The notes: generated by a model from the sequence alone, not told the origin. DNA of 64,000 bases from Streptomyces sp. Z26 (GCF_003665095.1 NZ_RCHV01000002.1:1683501-1747500), one strand, 5' to 3'; positions 38,836-47,769 are shown, counted from the first letter of the stretch. Made by a program: numbers and translations.

Positions 38836-41246
38836 GGCGCCGACACCTCCCGCCCGTCCGCCGCGCCCGCCTCGGCCGCGCGCGGGGTGACCCGCCACTG
38901 CCGCTCGCCGAGCGCCTCCTTCAGATGGGCGTGCCGCGCCACCATGTTCTTGAAGTGCGAGTAGAAGACCGTCGACACCAGCAGGTAGCTCCAGAACCAG
39001 CGGCGCCTGCGCCGCAGTTCGGGCACCGCCAGCCGCCACGCGAACACCGCCTGCACGACGCCCGCCGACAGCGTGAACAGCATCGCCAGCACGCACACCG
39101 GCACCGCCCAGTCCATCGCCAGCGGGCCGCCCTCACGCCACATCGAGAACAGCAGCACGGGCAGGATCTGGAGCGTCAGCCACGGCTGCACCTCGCGCCA
39201 GCCCAGCAGCACGAACAGGCCCAGCTTCTGCCGCCGTGTGAACGACGGCGAACGCAGGCCCCGCCAGAGGTACTTGAGCGACACCTGGAGCCAGCCCTGC
39301 GCCCACCGGGACCGCTGGTTCCACAGCGACCCCAGCATCGTGGGCGCCAGCTCCCGCGACACCAGCGACCGGTCGACGGCGAACCGGGCGCCCTCGCCCA
39401 GCGCGCGCATCGTCGAGTCGATGTCCTCCGTCAGCATCGAGCCGTGCATCCGGGTGCGCGCCAGCACGTCCGTACGCCAGAAGCCGTTGGAGCCGCCGAA
39501 CACGCCGAACCCGTAGAGCCGGGTGCGGCCGGGGTGGCTCACCGCGTAGATCGCCTCGAACTCGACGGCCACCAGCCGCGACACCCACGAGCTGGCGCCG
39601 TTGCGTATCACGCAGTGGCCCTGCACCACGTCGTAGCCGTTCGACAGCCAGTGCCACGCCTGTTGGAACGCGCCCGGCGCCGGATGGTGGTCCGCGTCGA
39701 AGACGCCGACGATCTCGCCGTGCACGCGCGTCACCGCCGCGTTGACGTTCTGCGCCTTGGACGTGCTGCCCTGCACCGGCAGCAGCACCAGCCGGGGGTC
39801 GCGCCGCGCCATGTCGCGGAGGGTGTCCTCGACGGGCAGCGGGTGCGGGGTGTTGTAGGCGAGGACGATCTCCAGCCCGCCCGGGTACTCCAGCGCGAGG
39901 AACGACTCCACGGTGTCGACGATCGTCGCCGCCTCGTTCGGCAGGTACGCGGCGATCACCGCGCTGGCCGGCGGGTACGGCTGCGTGGGACGCTCCGGCC
40001 GGGCCACCGCGTCGAGCGAGAAGACGCACTCCAGCACGATGAGCGCGGCCGACGTCAACAGGCCCGCGACGACCGCCCAGTAGACGACGCCGACGACGTC
40101 CCAGCCCAGCGCGTACAGCTCCATGTAGAGCGCCAACGGCACGCCCACGCCGATCACCAGCACCAGCACGGGCGACAGCGCCGTCAGCACCGCGCGCACC
40201 GCCGTCCGCAGGCGGCCGGGGCGTTGGGCGGTGCCGCGCATCCACGGCTCGTAGCGCACCGGCAGCAGGTCGCGGTGGCTCATCGACTCCACGGACGCGT
40301 CGGCGGCGCGGCGCACCGCCTCTCGGTGGCCGGTGTCGCCCAGCGGCGTCCAGCCGATGGCCGGGGTCAGCCGTACGTTCTCGTCCGCGACGATGAAGCG
40401 GGTCCCGGCCACGGCGTTCGCGAAGTCCTGGAGCGCGCGGCGCGCGGCGTCCTCGTCCACGCCCGGCACGAGCACCAGCAGATGCCCCTCCTCGTCCCAG
40501 CCGAGGCGTACGGCCGCGCCGTCCAGCCGCTCCGCGACACCGGCCAGCCGCTCGGCGACCTCGCGCCGCACGCGGTGCCCCAACCGGGCCTCCAGCGCCT
40601 GCATCTCGGCCACCGCGACGACGGCGACGGCGCCCGCGCGGCGCCCGAGGGCGGGGCGGCGCAGCTCGCGGTCCAGCTCGTCGAGGAAGTGCGTACGGGA
40701 GTAGAGGCCGGTACGCGGGTCGCGCAGCAGCTTCTCCACGGGCACCGGCACGCGGCGGAGCTTCGCGTCGATGCGCGCGGCGAGTTCCGCCGGGTCGCAG
40801 GAGGCGGGGAGGCAGTCGTCGGCGCCGTACCGCAGCATGTCCACGACGGCGTCCGGCGCCGGGTCGGCGACGAGCACCAGCAGCGGCAGGGCGCCGCCCG
40901 CGGGCACGGCCCGTATCCCGGCTATCACCTCGGCGGCGGGCGGGACGTGGCCGCCGGGCTCGTGGAGGGCGACGATCACGTCCGGGGGCGTCCGCAGCAT
41001 CTGCTCCTCGACGGCGCCGGGGGCGGCGTAGCCGATCTGGTGCCCGGTGGACAGCAGGGACTGGGTGAGCCGTTCACGTCCGGGCCCCGGCACGGCGACG
41101 ACGAGCACGCGCCCCCGGCTGTGGGACGCGGGCTGCCGCTGGGTGGGCAGCGTCGCGGTGGCGGAGGACGGCTGAGCGGACGGTGGGGGGTACGCCGGTC
41201 CGGATGGCGACGGGGCCGACGGCTGCGATCGGTGCGAAGTGAGCAC
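38832..41246 (-). CDS. Pseudo-receiver / pseudo-GGDEF / family-2 glycosyltransferase fusion
   Basis: An 804-residue protein. Residues ~45-165 resemble a response-regulator receiver, but the phospho-acceptor position reads VIVALHEPGG with no Asp. Residues ~170-315 resemble a GGDEF domain (DPRTGLYSRTHFLDEL), but the active-site loop reads RLGWDEEGH. Two TM helices follow (~355-410), then a processive GT2 domain with DAD at 517-519, TED at 606-608 and QRSRW at 644-648, and three more TM helices (~685-765). All catalytic GT2 motifs are intact. Probably synthesises a surface glycan under control of its cytosolic pseudo-signalling domains (inference). GTG 41246; first gene of a two-gene operon. Confidence 0.88.
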   Translation of the reverse strand: MLTSHRSQPSAPSPSGPAYPPPSAQPSSATATLPTQRQPASHSRGRVLVVAVPGPGRERLTQSLLSTGHQIGYAAPGAVEEQMLRTPPDVIVALHEPGGHVPPAAEVIAGIRAVPAGGALPLLVLVADPAPDAVVDMLRYGADDCLPASCDPAELAARIDAKLRRVPVPVEKLLRDPRTGLYSRTHFLDELDRELRRPALGRRAGAVAVVAVAEMQALEARLGHRVRREVAERLAGVAERLDGAAVRLGWDEEGHLLVLVPGVDEDAARRALQDFANAVAGTRFIVADENVRLTPAIGWTPLGDTGHREAVRRAADASVESMSHRDLLPVRYEPWMRGTAQRPGRLRTAVRAVLTALSPVLVLVIGVGVPLALYMELYALGWDVVGVVYWAVVAGLLTSAALIVLECVFSLDAVARPERPTQPYPPASAVIAAYLPNEAATIVDTVESFLALEYPGGLEIVLAYNTPHPLPVEDTLRDMARRDPRLVLLPVQGSTSKAQNVNAAVTRVHGEIVGVFDADHHPAPGAFQQAWHWLSNGYDVVQGHCVIRNGASSWVSRLVAVEFEAIYAVSHPGRTRLYGFGVFGGSNGFWRTDVLARTRMHGSMLTEDIDSTMRALGEGARFAVDRSLVSRELAPTMLGSLWNQRSRWAQGWLQVSLKYLWRGLRSPSFTRRQKLGLFVLLGWREVQPWLTLQILPVLLFSMWREGGPLAMDWAVPVCVLAMLFTLSAGVVQAVFAWRLAVPELRRRRRWFWSYLLVSTVFYSHFKNMVARHAHLKEALGERQWRVTPRAAEAGAADGREVSAP

Positions 41247-41915
41247 CTTGCAACGTCCTTCCTCAGGTCAGGAGTTACGGCGGCTGGTCGGGCCGCCGGT
41301 GCGCGGCGCGACGGCGTCGCGCGGCAGTGCGTGTGTGCAGATGCGTACGCGCGTCGCGGGACCACTGGTCAGGCGGTCCGTGCCCGTGGTCGGCGGGCGG
41401 CGGCGACGGAGGTGGCGCGTACGCGTACCGGATCGACACTGACCCGGTGGGCCACTCCAGACTCGGCGGCCACTGTGACGTCGTACCTTCCTGCGCGTAA
41501 CACTCACATGAAGTCCTCACAGTTGACCCGCGAGGAAGAGGTGTTCGCGCCGTGAAGGGCCCAGGCGTGCCGAGGTGCGGGCCCGTCCGTGGCTCCTCTC
41601 CGCGCCGACACGGAGTCTCCCGTCGGCAGGTGCCGCACGAGCCCGTCGTCGCAGATCCTGACCGTGCGGCATCGACCGCCGCAACCCTCACCGCACCCCT
41701 GCCCCATCCCGATCACACCGTGCGCACATCGCGATCGCATCCACCCGGGTACGGGCACGGGATGCTCTCGTCCGGCCGTCGCGGGAGCCCGTCGCGGGGC
41801 CTCGCAGGAGGGGGTGCGCGGCGGTGCGCGGACGGCGGGGAGGGGGTGGGGGCGCGGCGGATCGCGGGGCGAAATTCGTCACTTTCCCTCGTACCGCCGT
41901 GGCTAACGTACGGGC
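41247..41915. other. 669-bp intergenic region
   Basis: This is the longest gap in the window, between the glycosyltransferase (leftward) and the next rightward gene. Open frames exist on both strands but show no recognisable domain, no good ribosome-binding sites and ordinary GC-driven openness. An AT-richer patch around 41495-41530 is the most likely place for the glycosyltransferase promoter. The right end carries the -10 element at 41904. Confidence 0.4.
41904..41909 (+). promoter_or_regulatory. -10 element for a leaderless transcript
   Basis: TAACGT ends 6 bases before the ATG at 41916, so transcription would start at or next to the start codon. The ATG lacks a Shine-Dalgarno, which fits. 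Confidence 0.5.
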
Positions 41916-42827
41916 ATGACCTCTCTCGACCAGCGGCCCGACCCGTACCCCGCACCGCGCCCCGACGACGCCGACGACGCCCCCGCCGCCTCCCCCGTGC
42001 CCGACCCCTTCCCGGTGCCGGGCCTGGACGAGCGCCGGGCCCGACTCGTCGCGCAGACCGACCTGTTGCGGGCCACCGCGCGCGGCGCGGACCCGGCCAC
42101 GCCCGTGCCGTCGTGCGCGGGCTGGGACCTGGGGATGCTGCTGCGGCACGTCGGCGGTACGCACCGCTGGGCCGAGACCGTCGTACGGACCCGGGCCACC
42201 GGACCCGTACCGCACGACGCCGTCGACGACGTGTCCGCCGACGGCGCGCACCCCGGGCTGACCGGCGGGGACGCGCTGGACGCGTGGCTGGAGGCGGGCG
42301 CCGCCGCGTTCGGCGACGCGCTGGGCGCGGCGGGCCCGGACGCGCCGGTGTGGACGGTGGCGCCGGGCGGCACCCCGGTGTTCTGGGCGCGGCGCATGAC
42401 GGCCGAGACGGCGCTGCACCGCTGGGACGCGGCGGACGCGCTGGCGCTGGCCTGGGACCTGGACCCGGCGGTGGCGTACGACGCGCTGGCGGAGTGGCTG
42501 GAGTTCAGCGTGCTGCCGCAGGCGTACGCGTCGGAGGCGGAGCAGCGCGAGCTGCTCGCGGACGGCCGTACGCTCCACTTCGCCGCCACCGACGCCGACG
42601 CGGGCCTCACCGTGGACCTGTCCGGCGACGCCCCGACCTGGCGCCGTACGGGCGGCGCCGCCCCGGCCGCGTCCGTGACCGTACGGGGCCCACTGCCCGC
42701 GCTGCTGCTGTGCGTGTACGGGCGGCGGGAGTCGCCGCGTACGTACGCCGGGGAGGCCGAAGTGCTGGGCGACGCGGCGCTGTTCCGGGACTGGCGGCAC
42801 CGGGCGAGCGCCTGGCTGCGCAGGTGA
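41916..42827 (+). CDS. Maleylpyruvate isomerase N-terminal / DinB-like family protein
   Basis: A 303-residue protein of the actinobacterial family with a DinB-like four-helix N-terminal domain. Seen: VPSCAGWDLGMLLRHVGGTHRWAE with the metal-type His, then TAETALHRWDAADAL with the second His, and a C-terminal SCP2-like domain ending in a RESPRTYAGEAEVLGD region. Related mycothiol-dependent enzymes isomerise maleylpyruvate or transfer groups from mycothiol, but the substrate here is unknown. About 35 disordered residues precede the domain. Likely leaderless. The next gene on the same strand starts 104 bp later. Confidence 0.82.
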   Translation: MTSLDQRPDPYPAPRPDDADDAPAASPVPDPFPVPGLDERRARLVAQTDLLRATARGADPATPVPSCAGWDLGMLLRHVGGTHRWAETVVRTRATGPVPHDAVDDVSADGAHPGLTGGDALDAWLEAGAAAFGDALGAAGPDAPVWTVAPGGTPVFWARRMTAETALHRWDAADALALAWDLDPAVAYDALAEWLEFSVLPQAYASEAEQRELLADGRTLHFAATDADAGLTVDLSGDAPTWRRTGGAAPAASVTVRGPLPALLLCVYGRRESPRTYAGEAEVLGDAALFRDWRHRASAWLRR

Positions 42828-42931
42828 CACGGGGGCGTACGGGGGGTGCGGGCTGAGGGACGGGCGATGAGTTCCGCGGCCCCCGGCCGTCTGTCCCCGG
42901 CACCAGCACCCACCGTTCAGGGGAGTCCCGC

Positions 42932-43504
42932 ATGCGCACCCTCGTCAGCACCGCTTTCGTCTCGCTCGACGGCGTCGTCGAGGCCCCGGGCGGCGAGCCC
43001 GGCTACCGCAACTCCGGCTGGACGTTCCGCCACGTCGACTTCCTCCCGGAGGCGTACGAGCTGAAGGAGCGCGAGCAGGAGGAGGCCGGGGCGCTGCTGC
43101 TGGGCCGCGTCAGCTACGAGGCGTTCAGCCCGGTGTGGCCCGGCATGGCGGAGTTCGCGGGCTACCGGGCGATGCCGAAGTACGTCGTCTCCACCACCCT
43201 CGGCACGGCCGACCTGGTGCCGGAGTGGGGCGAGACCACGATCCTGCGCTCGCTCGACGACGTGGCGGCGCTGAAGGAGACGCCGGGCGGCCCGCTCATC
43301 GTGCACGGCAGCGCCGCGCTGAACCACGCCCTGGCCGACGCCGATCTCGTCGACCGCTACCACCTGCTGGTCTTCCCGCTGCTCCTCGGCGCGGGCAAGC
43401 GGCTGTTCCCGGCGACGGACAGGGACGCGCGGAAGCTGACGCTGGTCGAGCACGAGACGTACGCGAACGGCGTCCAGAAGAACGTCTTCGACGTCGTCCG
43501 CTGA
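42932..43504 (+). CDS. Dihydrofolate reductase family (RibD C-terminal-like) protein
   Basis: A 190-residue NAD(P)H-binding fold: N-terminal TAFVSLDGVVEAPGG, cofactor-binding segment GALLLGRVSYEAF, MPKYVVSTTLG, and GGPLIVHGSAALNHALADADLVDRYHL. It is close in layout to the YwjB/RibD-C group of stand-alone reductases, common in actinobacteria and mostly of unknown substrate. Start ATG 42932 follows GGGGAG. Confidence 0.88.
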   Translation: MRTLVSTAFVSLDGVVEAPGGEPGYRNSGWTFRHVDFLPEAYELKEREQEEAGALLLGRVSYEAFSPVWPGMAEFAGYRAMPKYVVSTTLGTADLVPEWGETTILRSLDDVAALKETPGGPLIVHGSAALNHALADADLVDRYHLLVFPLLLGAGKRLFPATDRDARKLTLVEHETYANGVQKNVFDVVR

Positions 43505-43586
43505 GCCGATGACCCCTTCGCCCGTTTCCCGGTGTGCGGCACCGCCGCGCCGCCACCGCCGGGTCACCTCCGCCACCTCCCCGCCG

Positions 43587-44345
43587 TCACGTCACCGCCG
43601 CGACCGTCGCCGCCGTGCTCGCGACCGCGACGCCGAGGGCCGTACGCGCCACCGCCGTACCCACCGCCCCGGCACCCCAGTGCCCCTCCTCCAGCTCCTT
43701 CGCCCGCCGGATCACCTCACCCGACCACTTCGGGCGCGGGTGGAGCGACGGCAGGGTGCCGCTGGCGGAGAGCAGCGCGACGACCGCGGCCGTACGGGCG
43801 TCGGGGCTCTCGCCGCGCTCCAGCACGGCGCACACCCGGTCCCGTAGCGCCTCCTCGTGCCGTACGTCGTCCACCGGCAGCCGCGTCGTACGGAACAGGC
43901 CCAGCACCTTCCGGCTCTCGCGGCGGATCATGCCGCGCGCCAACAGCCGGTCGAGGACGGCCTCGTGGAGGCCGACGCCGACGTGGAGCAGCAACGGCTG
44001 GACACGGCGCGGGCGTTCCGCGACCTGCTCGTACGCGGCCTGGAGCAGCGGGTCCGGCAGGGGCCCCGTGCCCGCCGGGCGGACCTCCGGGCCGTTGGGT
44101 CCGGCGGGGCCGTCGGCGGTCACGAGCCTGCCGAGGAGGGCGAGTTCGACGAGTACGGCGCCGCCGAGGGCGTAGTGGAGCGTGGCGGCACCCGCCGGGA
44201 CGCCGGTCTCGTCGTCCAGCATCAGCAGCGTCAGGTCCTCGACGATCAGCGTCTCGTCCCGCACGGTCCCTCCCTCGTCCGTCGTGTCGTCCGCGCCGTT
44301 CCCGGCGCCGCCCTCCGTACGGCCCGTGGCCGTTCCCGGTGTCAC
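43587..44345 (-). CDS. GPP34 (GOLPH3/Vps74-like) phosphoprotein family
   Basis: A 252-residue protein of the GPP34 family, the bacterial relatives of Golgi phosphatidylinositol-4-phosphate-binding GOLPH3. Seen: the N-terminal LIVEDLTLLMLDDETG, LHYALGGAVLVELALLGR, and the helical repeats LHEAVLDRLLARGMIRRE and RTAAVVALLSASGTL. The C-terminus is hydrophobic Ala/Thr/Val-rich and may touch the membrane. The GTG at 44345 overlaps the permease stop by 4 bases, coupling it to the ABC exporter. A membrane-lipid-linked role is plausible but unproven in bacteria. Confidence 0.85.
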   Translation of the reverse strand: MTPGTATGRTEGGAGNGADDTTDEGGTVRDETLIVEDLTLLMLDDETGVPAGAATLHYALGGAVLVELALLGRLVTADGPAGPNGPEVRPAGTGPLPDPLLQAAYEQVAERPRRVQPLLLHVGVGLHEAVLDRLLARGMIRRESRKVLGLFRTTRLPVDDVRHEEALRDRVCAVLERGESPDARTAAVVALLSASGTLPSLHPRPKWSGEVIRRAKELEEGHWGAGAVGTAVARTALGVAVASTAATVAAVT

Positions 44346-45061
44346 CGGCGCGGCTCCCAGCGGAAGAGGCGGAGGGCCAGGACGACGGCGACGACGACCC
44401 ACGCGAAGGTCGGCGCCAGCAGCACGAGGGAGTCCCGTACGGCCTGGCCGCCGTTCCACGCCTCGACGACCAGCTCGGTCGCGGAGCCGCCGGGCAGCAG
44501 ACGCTTGAGGGTGCCCATCTCCTCGGTACCGGAGATCCCGACCCAGCTGGCGACGGCGATGGTGCCGAGGCTGACGGGCAACGTGGTGACCTGCGCGTGC
44601 TCGGGGGAGTTCGTCAGCCCGGCCGTGGCCAGGCCCAGGGCCAGCAGCATGGCCACGATGGCGAGGACGGCGACGACCAGCAGCGCGATGTTGTCCGGTC
44701 CCCCGGCGACCGAGCCGAGGACGGTCAGGATGACGACGGCCTGGACCAGCGTCAGCAGTGTCACGGGGAGCGTCAGCCCGGACAGGATGTTGGCGTCGCT
44801 CTCGGCGGTCGAACGGAGCCGCTTGAGGAACAGGTTCTGGCGGCGGGAGGCGAGCGTGGTCACCACGGTGGTGTAGAGGCCGAAGGCGCCGACGGTGAAG
44901 ACGACGACCGCCGCGATGTAGCCGAGGCTGGCCATCTCCGCGAACGACTCGTGCTGCTTGATGAAGAACGCGCTGACCGCCGCGGGCATGATCAGGCTGC
45001 TGACGAGCACCAGCCGGTTCCGGAAGATCTGGATCAGCTCACTGAGAGCGATGGCGAGCAT
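44342..45061 (-). CDS. ABC transporter permease (ABC-2 type)
   Basis: A 239-residue membrane protein with six predicted helices in the ABC-2 pattern (LVLVSSLIMPAAVSAFF, IAAVVVFTVGAFGLYTTVVTTL, LTLVQAVVILTVLG, a helix pair around ALLVVAVLAIVAMLLALGLAT, and a C-terminal WVVVAVVLALRLF). It contains the typical RRQNLFLKRLRST coupling region. Start ATG 45061 follows AGGGAC. It pairs with the ATPase 56 bp upstream to form an exporter for a drug, lipid or peptide; the substrate cannot be told from sequence. Confidence 0.9.
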   Translation of the reverse strand: MLAIALSELIQIFRNRLVLVSSLIMPAAVSAFFIKQHESFAEMASLGYIAAVVVFTVGAFGLYTTVVTTLASRRQNLFLKRLRSTAESDANILSGLTLPVTLLTLVQAVVILTVLGSVAGGPDNIALLVVAVLAIVAMLLALGLATAGLTNSPEHAQVTTLPVSLGTIAVASWVGISGTEEMGTLKRLLPGGSATELVVEAWNGGQAVRDSLVLLAPTFAWVVVAVVLALRLFRWEPRR

Positions 45062-45117
45062 GGTGGGGTCCCTTTCTCGGGGAGTTACGGGGAGTCGCGG
45101 AGCGCGGGGAGCGCGGC

Positions 45118-46002
45118 TCAGTCCGTGCCGATGGAGCGGAAGACGTCGTCCAGCCGGGTCGGCCCGGCCTGGAGGTCCAGCAGCTCGACGCCGTAGTTCT
45201 GGGCCCAGTGCAGCAGCAGGTTGAGGTCCTTCTGGAGGGTGAAGGTCTCGATCACGAGCTTCCCCTCGTGCTCCCGCGTGATCGGCAGCGGCAGCGCCGG
45301 CACGGCGGCCGCCAGCGCGAACTGGATCACCGCGGGCAGCGTCCGCGTCAGCTCCGACACCGTCCCCTCGCGGTGGAAGGTGCCCTTGTGCATCAGCCCG
45401 ATACGGTCGGCGCGCTGCTGCGCCTCCTCCAGGTAGTGCGTGGTGAGGACGATCGTCGAGCCCTCCTCGCGCAGCTTGTCGACGGCGTCCCACAGGGCGT
45501 CGCGGGACTGGATGTCGAGGCCCGTGGTCGGCTCGTCCAGGAAGATCAGCTCGGGCGTGCCGTAGACGGCGGTGGCGAAGTCGAGGCGCCGCTTCTCGCC
45601 GCCGGAGAGCTGGGAGACCCTGGTGCCCGCCTTGTGCGTGAGGTCGACGAGGTCGAGCACCCGCGCGTCCGAGTCCCGGCGGCGGGTCAGGGTGCCGATG
45701 AGCCGTACGGACTCCCGCACCGTGAGGTCCGGGGAGAAGCCGCTCTCCTGGAGCATGACGCCCATCCGCGGCCGTACGGTCCGCCGGTCGCCCGGGGCCT
45801 GCCCGAAGACCCGTACGGTGCCCGAGGTGGCCGTACGGTGCCCCTCGACCGTCTCCAGGGTGGAGGTCTTGCCCGCGCCGTTGGTGCCGAGCAGGGCGTA
45901 GAACTCGCCGCGCCGCACCTGGAAGGAGAGGTCCTTCACGGCGTGGAAGTCGCCGTACTTGAGGTTCAGCCGTTCGACGTCGATTACCGGTGTCGTGTCC
46001 AT
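45118..46002 (-). CDS. ABC transporter ATP-binding protein
   Basis: A 294-residue ATPase: Walker A GTNGAGKTS, Q-loop MLQESGF, signature LSGGEKRR, Walker B LIFLDEP, H-loop TTHY. The C-terminal ~70 residues form the extension seen in drug- and lipid-exporter ATPases. Start ATG 46002 (MDTTPVID) follows GAGGG; an upstream in-frame start would run into the regulatory repeats. It heads the ATPase-permease-GPP34 operon and is divergent from the two-component operon. Confidence 0.93.
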   Translation of the reverse strand: MDTTPVIDVERLNLKYGDFHAVKDLSFQVRRGEFYALLGTNGAGKTSTLETVEGHRTATSGTVRVFGQAPGDRRTVRPRMGVMLQESGFSPDLTVRESVRLIGTLTRRRDSDARVLDLVDLTHKAGTRVSQLSGGEKRRLDFATAVYGTPELIFLDEPTTGLDIQSRDALWDAVDKLREEGSTIVLTTHYLEEAQQRADRIGLMHKGTFHREGTVSELTRTLPAVIQFALAAAVPALPLPITREHEGKLVIETFTLQKDLNLLLHWAQNYGVELLDLQAGPTRLDDVFRSIGTD

Positions 46003-46045
46003 ACCCTCGATCCCACCGTCCCCGGGGCCCGGTCGGCAGTGGCAG

Positions 46046-46091
46046 ACGTCATCACTTGCGCATGACGTTTCACCGACGGAAGGCATGACGT
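46046..46091. promoter_or_regulatory. Three ATGACGT-type sites between divergent ABC and two-component operons
   Basis: ACGTCAT at 46046-46052, ATGACGT at 46062-46068 and ATGACGT at 46085-46091. The first two form a perfect 7-bp dyad with a 9-bp spacer. The first and third are embedded in a wider inverted repeat, CAGTG outside the first and CACTG outside the third. The NarL-type regulator encoded next door is the natural candidate binder (inference). Confidence 0.6.
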
Positions 46092-46248
46092 GGTGTCACT
46101 GGTGGCGGGGCGGATCGGGGCTGAGACTGGGGGCGACCGTGCCGTGCGACGCCGTACGCGCACGACGCCGTGGGACACCGCACCGCACCACTCGGTACGA
46201 CACCGCGCCACGCCGTACGACACCGCACGAGGCCCCGGGGAGCCGCGC

Positions 46249-46491
46249 ATGGAGAGCAGGACGCTGCGGGTGCTGCTGACGGGGAACGCGTACGTCTTCC
46301 TCGCGGTCTGCGCGGCGTTCCTCGTCCAGCGGGTCGGTGGCGGTCCCTACCCTGACGGCGTGGACTCCTGGCTCGCGCACAACGAGTGGCTGCTGTGGAC
46401 CTCCATGGCCATCGCCGCGGGCAGCGCGGTCACGGTCCCGCTGCTCAGCGTGGACGCGGACCGCGCCCCGCGCCCGGACGGGGACGGGTGA
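46249..46491 (+). CDS. Small two-helix membrane protein (80 aa) heading the two-component operon
   Basis: MESRTLRVLLTGNAYVFL begins an 80-residue protein. It has one hydrophobic helix near residues 9-25 (LLTGNAYVFLAVCAAFLV) and another near 46-64 (LLWTSMAIAAGSAVTVPLL), joined by a short loop, PYPDGVDSWLAHNEW. The ATG follows GGGGAG. Its stop overlaps the kinase GTG by 4 bases, so it is translationally coupled. It may be an accessory sensor or modulator of the kinase (inference). Confidence 0.8.
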   Translation: MESRTLRVLLTGNAYVFLAVCAAFLVQRVGGGPYPDGVDSWLAHNEWLLWTSMAIAAGSAVTVPLLSVDADRAPRPDGDG

Positions 46492-47720
46492 CCACCGGGC
46501 GGGCGCCCGCGCGCCGGACCCGGGTCCACCGGGCGCTGCGGCGGGTCGCGGGCCGTGAGGCGTTCGCGCCGCGCCGGGGCGCCGCCCACACGCCACGGGA
46601 GACGCCGGAACGGGACAGCTCCGCACAGCGGCGCCTCTCCCGGCTGAACCTCACGATGCTGCTCCCCCTCCTCGCCACCGTCGGCGCCGTGCAGATCGCC
46701 GTTGACGCGGACGGCCGGCTCGACGCCGTCGTCCTGGGCGTCGGCGTGCTGGCGGGCATGGTGGCCTTCGTACGGTGGGCCGCGGGCGACGTGCTGGGCG
46801 TCGCCGTACCGTGCCTCGCCGTCAGCACGGCCGTGTGGTTCTACGGCTCGGTGCTGTCCGACTGCCACAGCGCGTTCTACGGCCTGCTCATCACCGGCGT
46901 CCACGTCGTGCCCCGCCTCCCCCGCCGCCGTGAGGCCGGGGCCGTCGCGCTGGCGCTCGTCGTCGCCGTCATCGGCGCCGGGCACCTGCTGACCTCGGGG
47001 GACGCGGCCGCGGCCGACCTGGTCGGCTACGTCGTCGTGCCCACGGGCGTCACGGTGGTGGTGACCGGGGTGATGTTCCCGAACCAGAAGTTCTACGACG
47101 TCGTCCGCGAGCTGGAGGAGTCCCGCGAGCGCGAGGCCGAACTGGCCGTCGTGCGGGAGCGGATGCGCTTCGCCAGCGACCTGCACGACATCCAGGGCCA
47201 CACCCTGCACGTGGTGAAGCTGAAGACGGCGCTGGCGCGGAAGCTCGTACGGGCCGACGCCGACCGGGCGGAGCAGGAGCTGCGCGAGATCCACGACCTG
47301 GTCGCGGACACCATCCGGCAGACCAAGGAACTGGCGTACGCGCAGCGCCGCCTGAACCTCTCCGCCGAGCTGGAGAACGCCAAGAACCTCTTCGAGGCGG
47401 CGGGCATCCGTGTCCACGTCGACCGGGAGGCCGAGGTCGACCCGCGCGCCGGTGAGCTGCTGGGGCAGGTCCTCCGGGAGACGACGACGAACATCCTGCG
47501 GCACGCGCGGGCGACGGAGGTACGGATCACCCTGGCGGCGGCCGGGATCACCATCGTCAACGACGGGGCGTCCGGGGACGCGCCACCGCGCTTCCGCGGG
47601 CTGGCCACGCTGCGGGACCGGCTGGCGGACGACGGCGGCGGGTTGACCGCCGAGCGGACGGACGGCCGGTTCCTGACGGCGGCGTCCTTCCCCCGGCTGG
47701 GCGGCGGGGACACGCTGTGA
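46488..47720 (+). CDS. DesK/NarL-type sensor histidine kinase
   Basis: A 410-residue membrane kinase. After a basic N-terminus come about five TM helices (residues ~50-195), then a HisKA_3 dimerisation domain with the phospho-acceptor in RFASDLHDIQGHTLHVVK. The HATPase domain is short (N-box LRETTTNILRHA, then FRGLATLRDRL). There is no large extracellular domain, so sensing is likely within the membrane, as in DesK. GTG 46488 overlaps the preceding stop. Partner regulator follows 49 bp downstream. Confidence 0.92.
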   Translation: MTTGRAPARRTRVHRALRRVAGREAFAPRRGAAHTPRETPERDSSAQRRLSRLNLTMLLPLLATVGAVQIAVDADGRLDAVVLGVGVLAGMVAFVRWAAGDVLGVAVPCLAVSTAVWFYGSVLSDCHSAFYGLLITGVHVVPRLPRRREAGAVALALVVAVIGAGHLLTSGDAAAADLVGYVVVPTGVTVVVTGVMFPNQKFYDVVRELEESREREAELAVVRERMRFASDLHDIQGHTLHVVKLKTALARKLVRADADRAEQELREIHDLVADTIRQTKELAYAQRRLNLSAELENAKNLFEAAGIRVHVDREAEVDPRAGELLGQVLRETTTNILRHARATEVRITLAAAGITIVNDGASGDAPPRFRGLATLRDRLADDGGGLTAERTDGRFLTAASFPRLGGGDTL

Positions 47721-47769
47721 GAGGGATCGTGCCGGGGACGGGACGGACCGTGAGGCGGAGGAACGCACG

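Noticed and set aside
38766..41555. A 929-residue open frame opposite the glycosyltransferase
   Set aside because: No recognisable motif; the minus-strand gene has intact GT2 motifs and TM helices.
41504..41758. Short minus-strand frame starting MPVPGWMRSRCAHG in the 669-bp gap
   Set aside because: No domain, no strong ribosome-binding site and overlapping alternative frames of equal quality.
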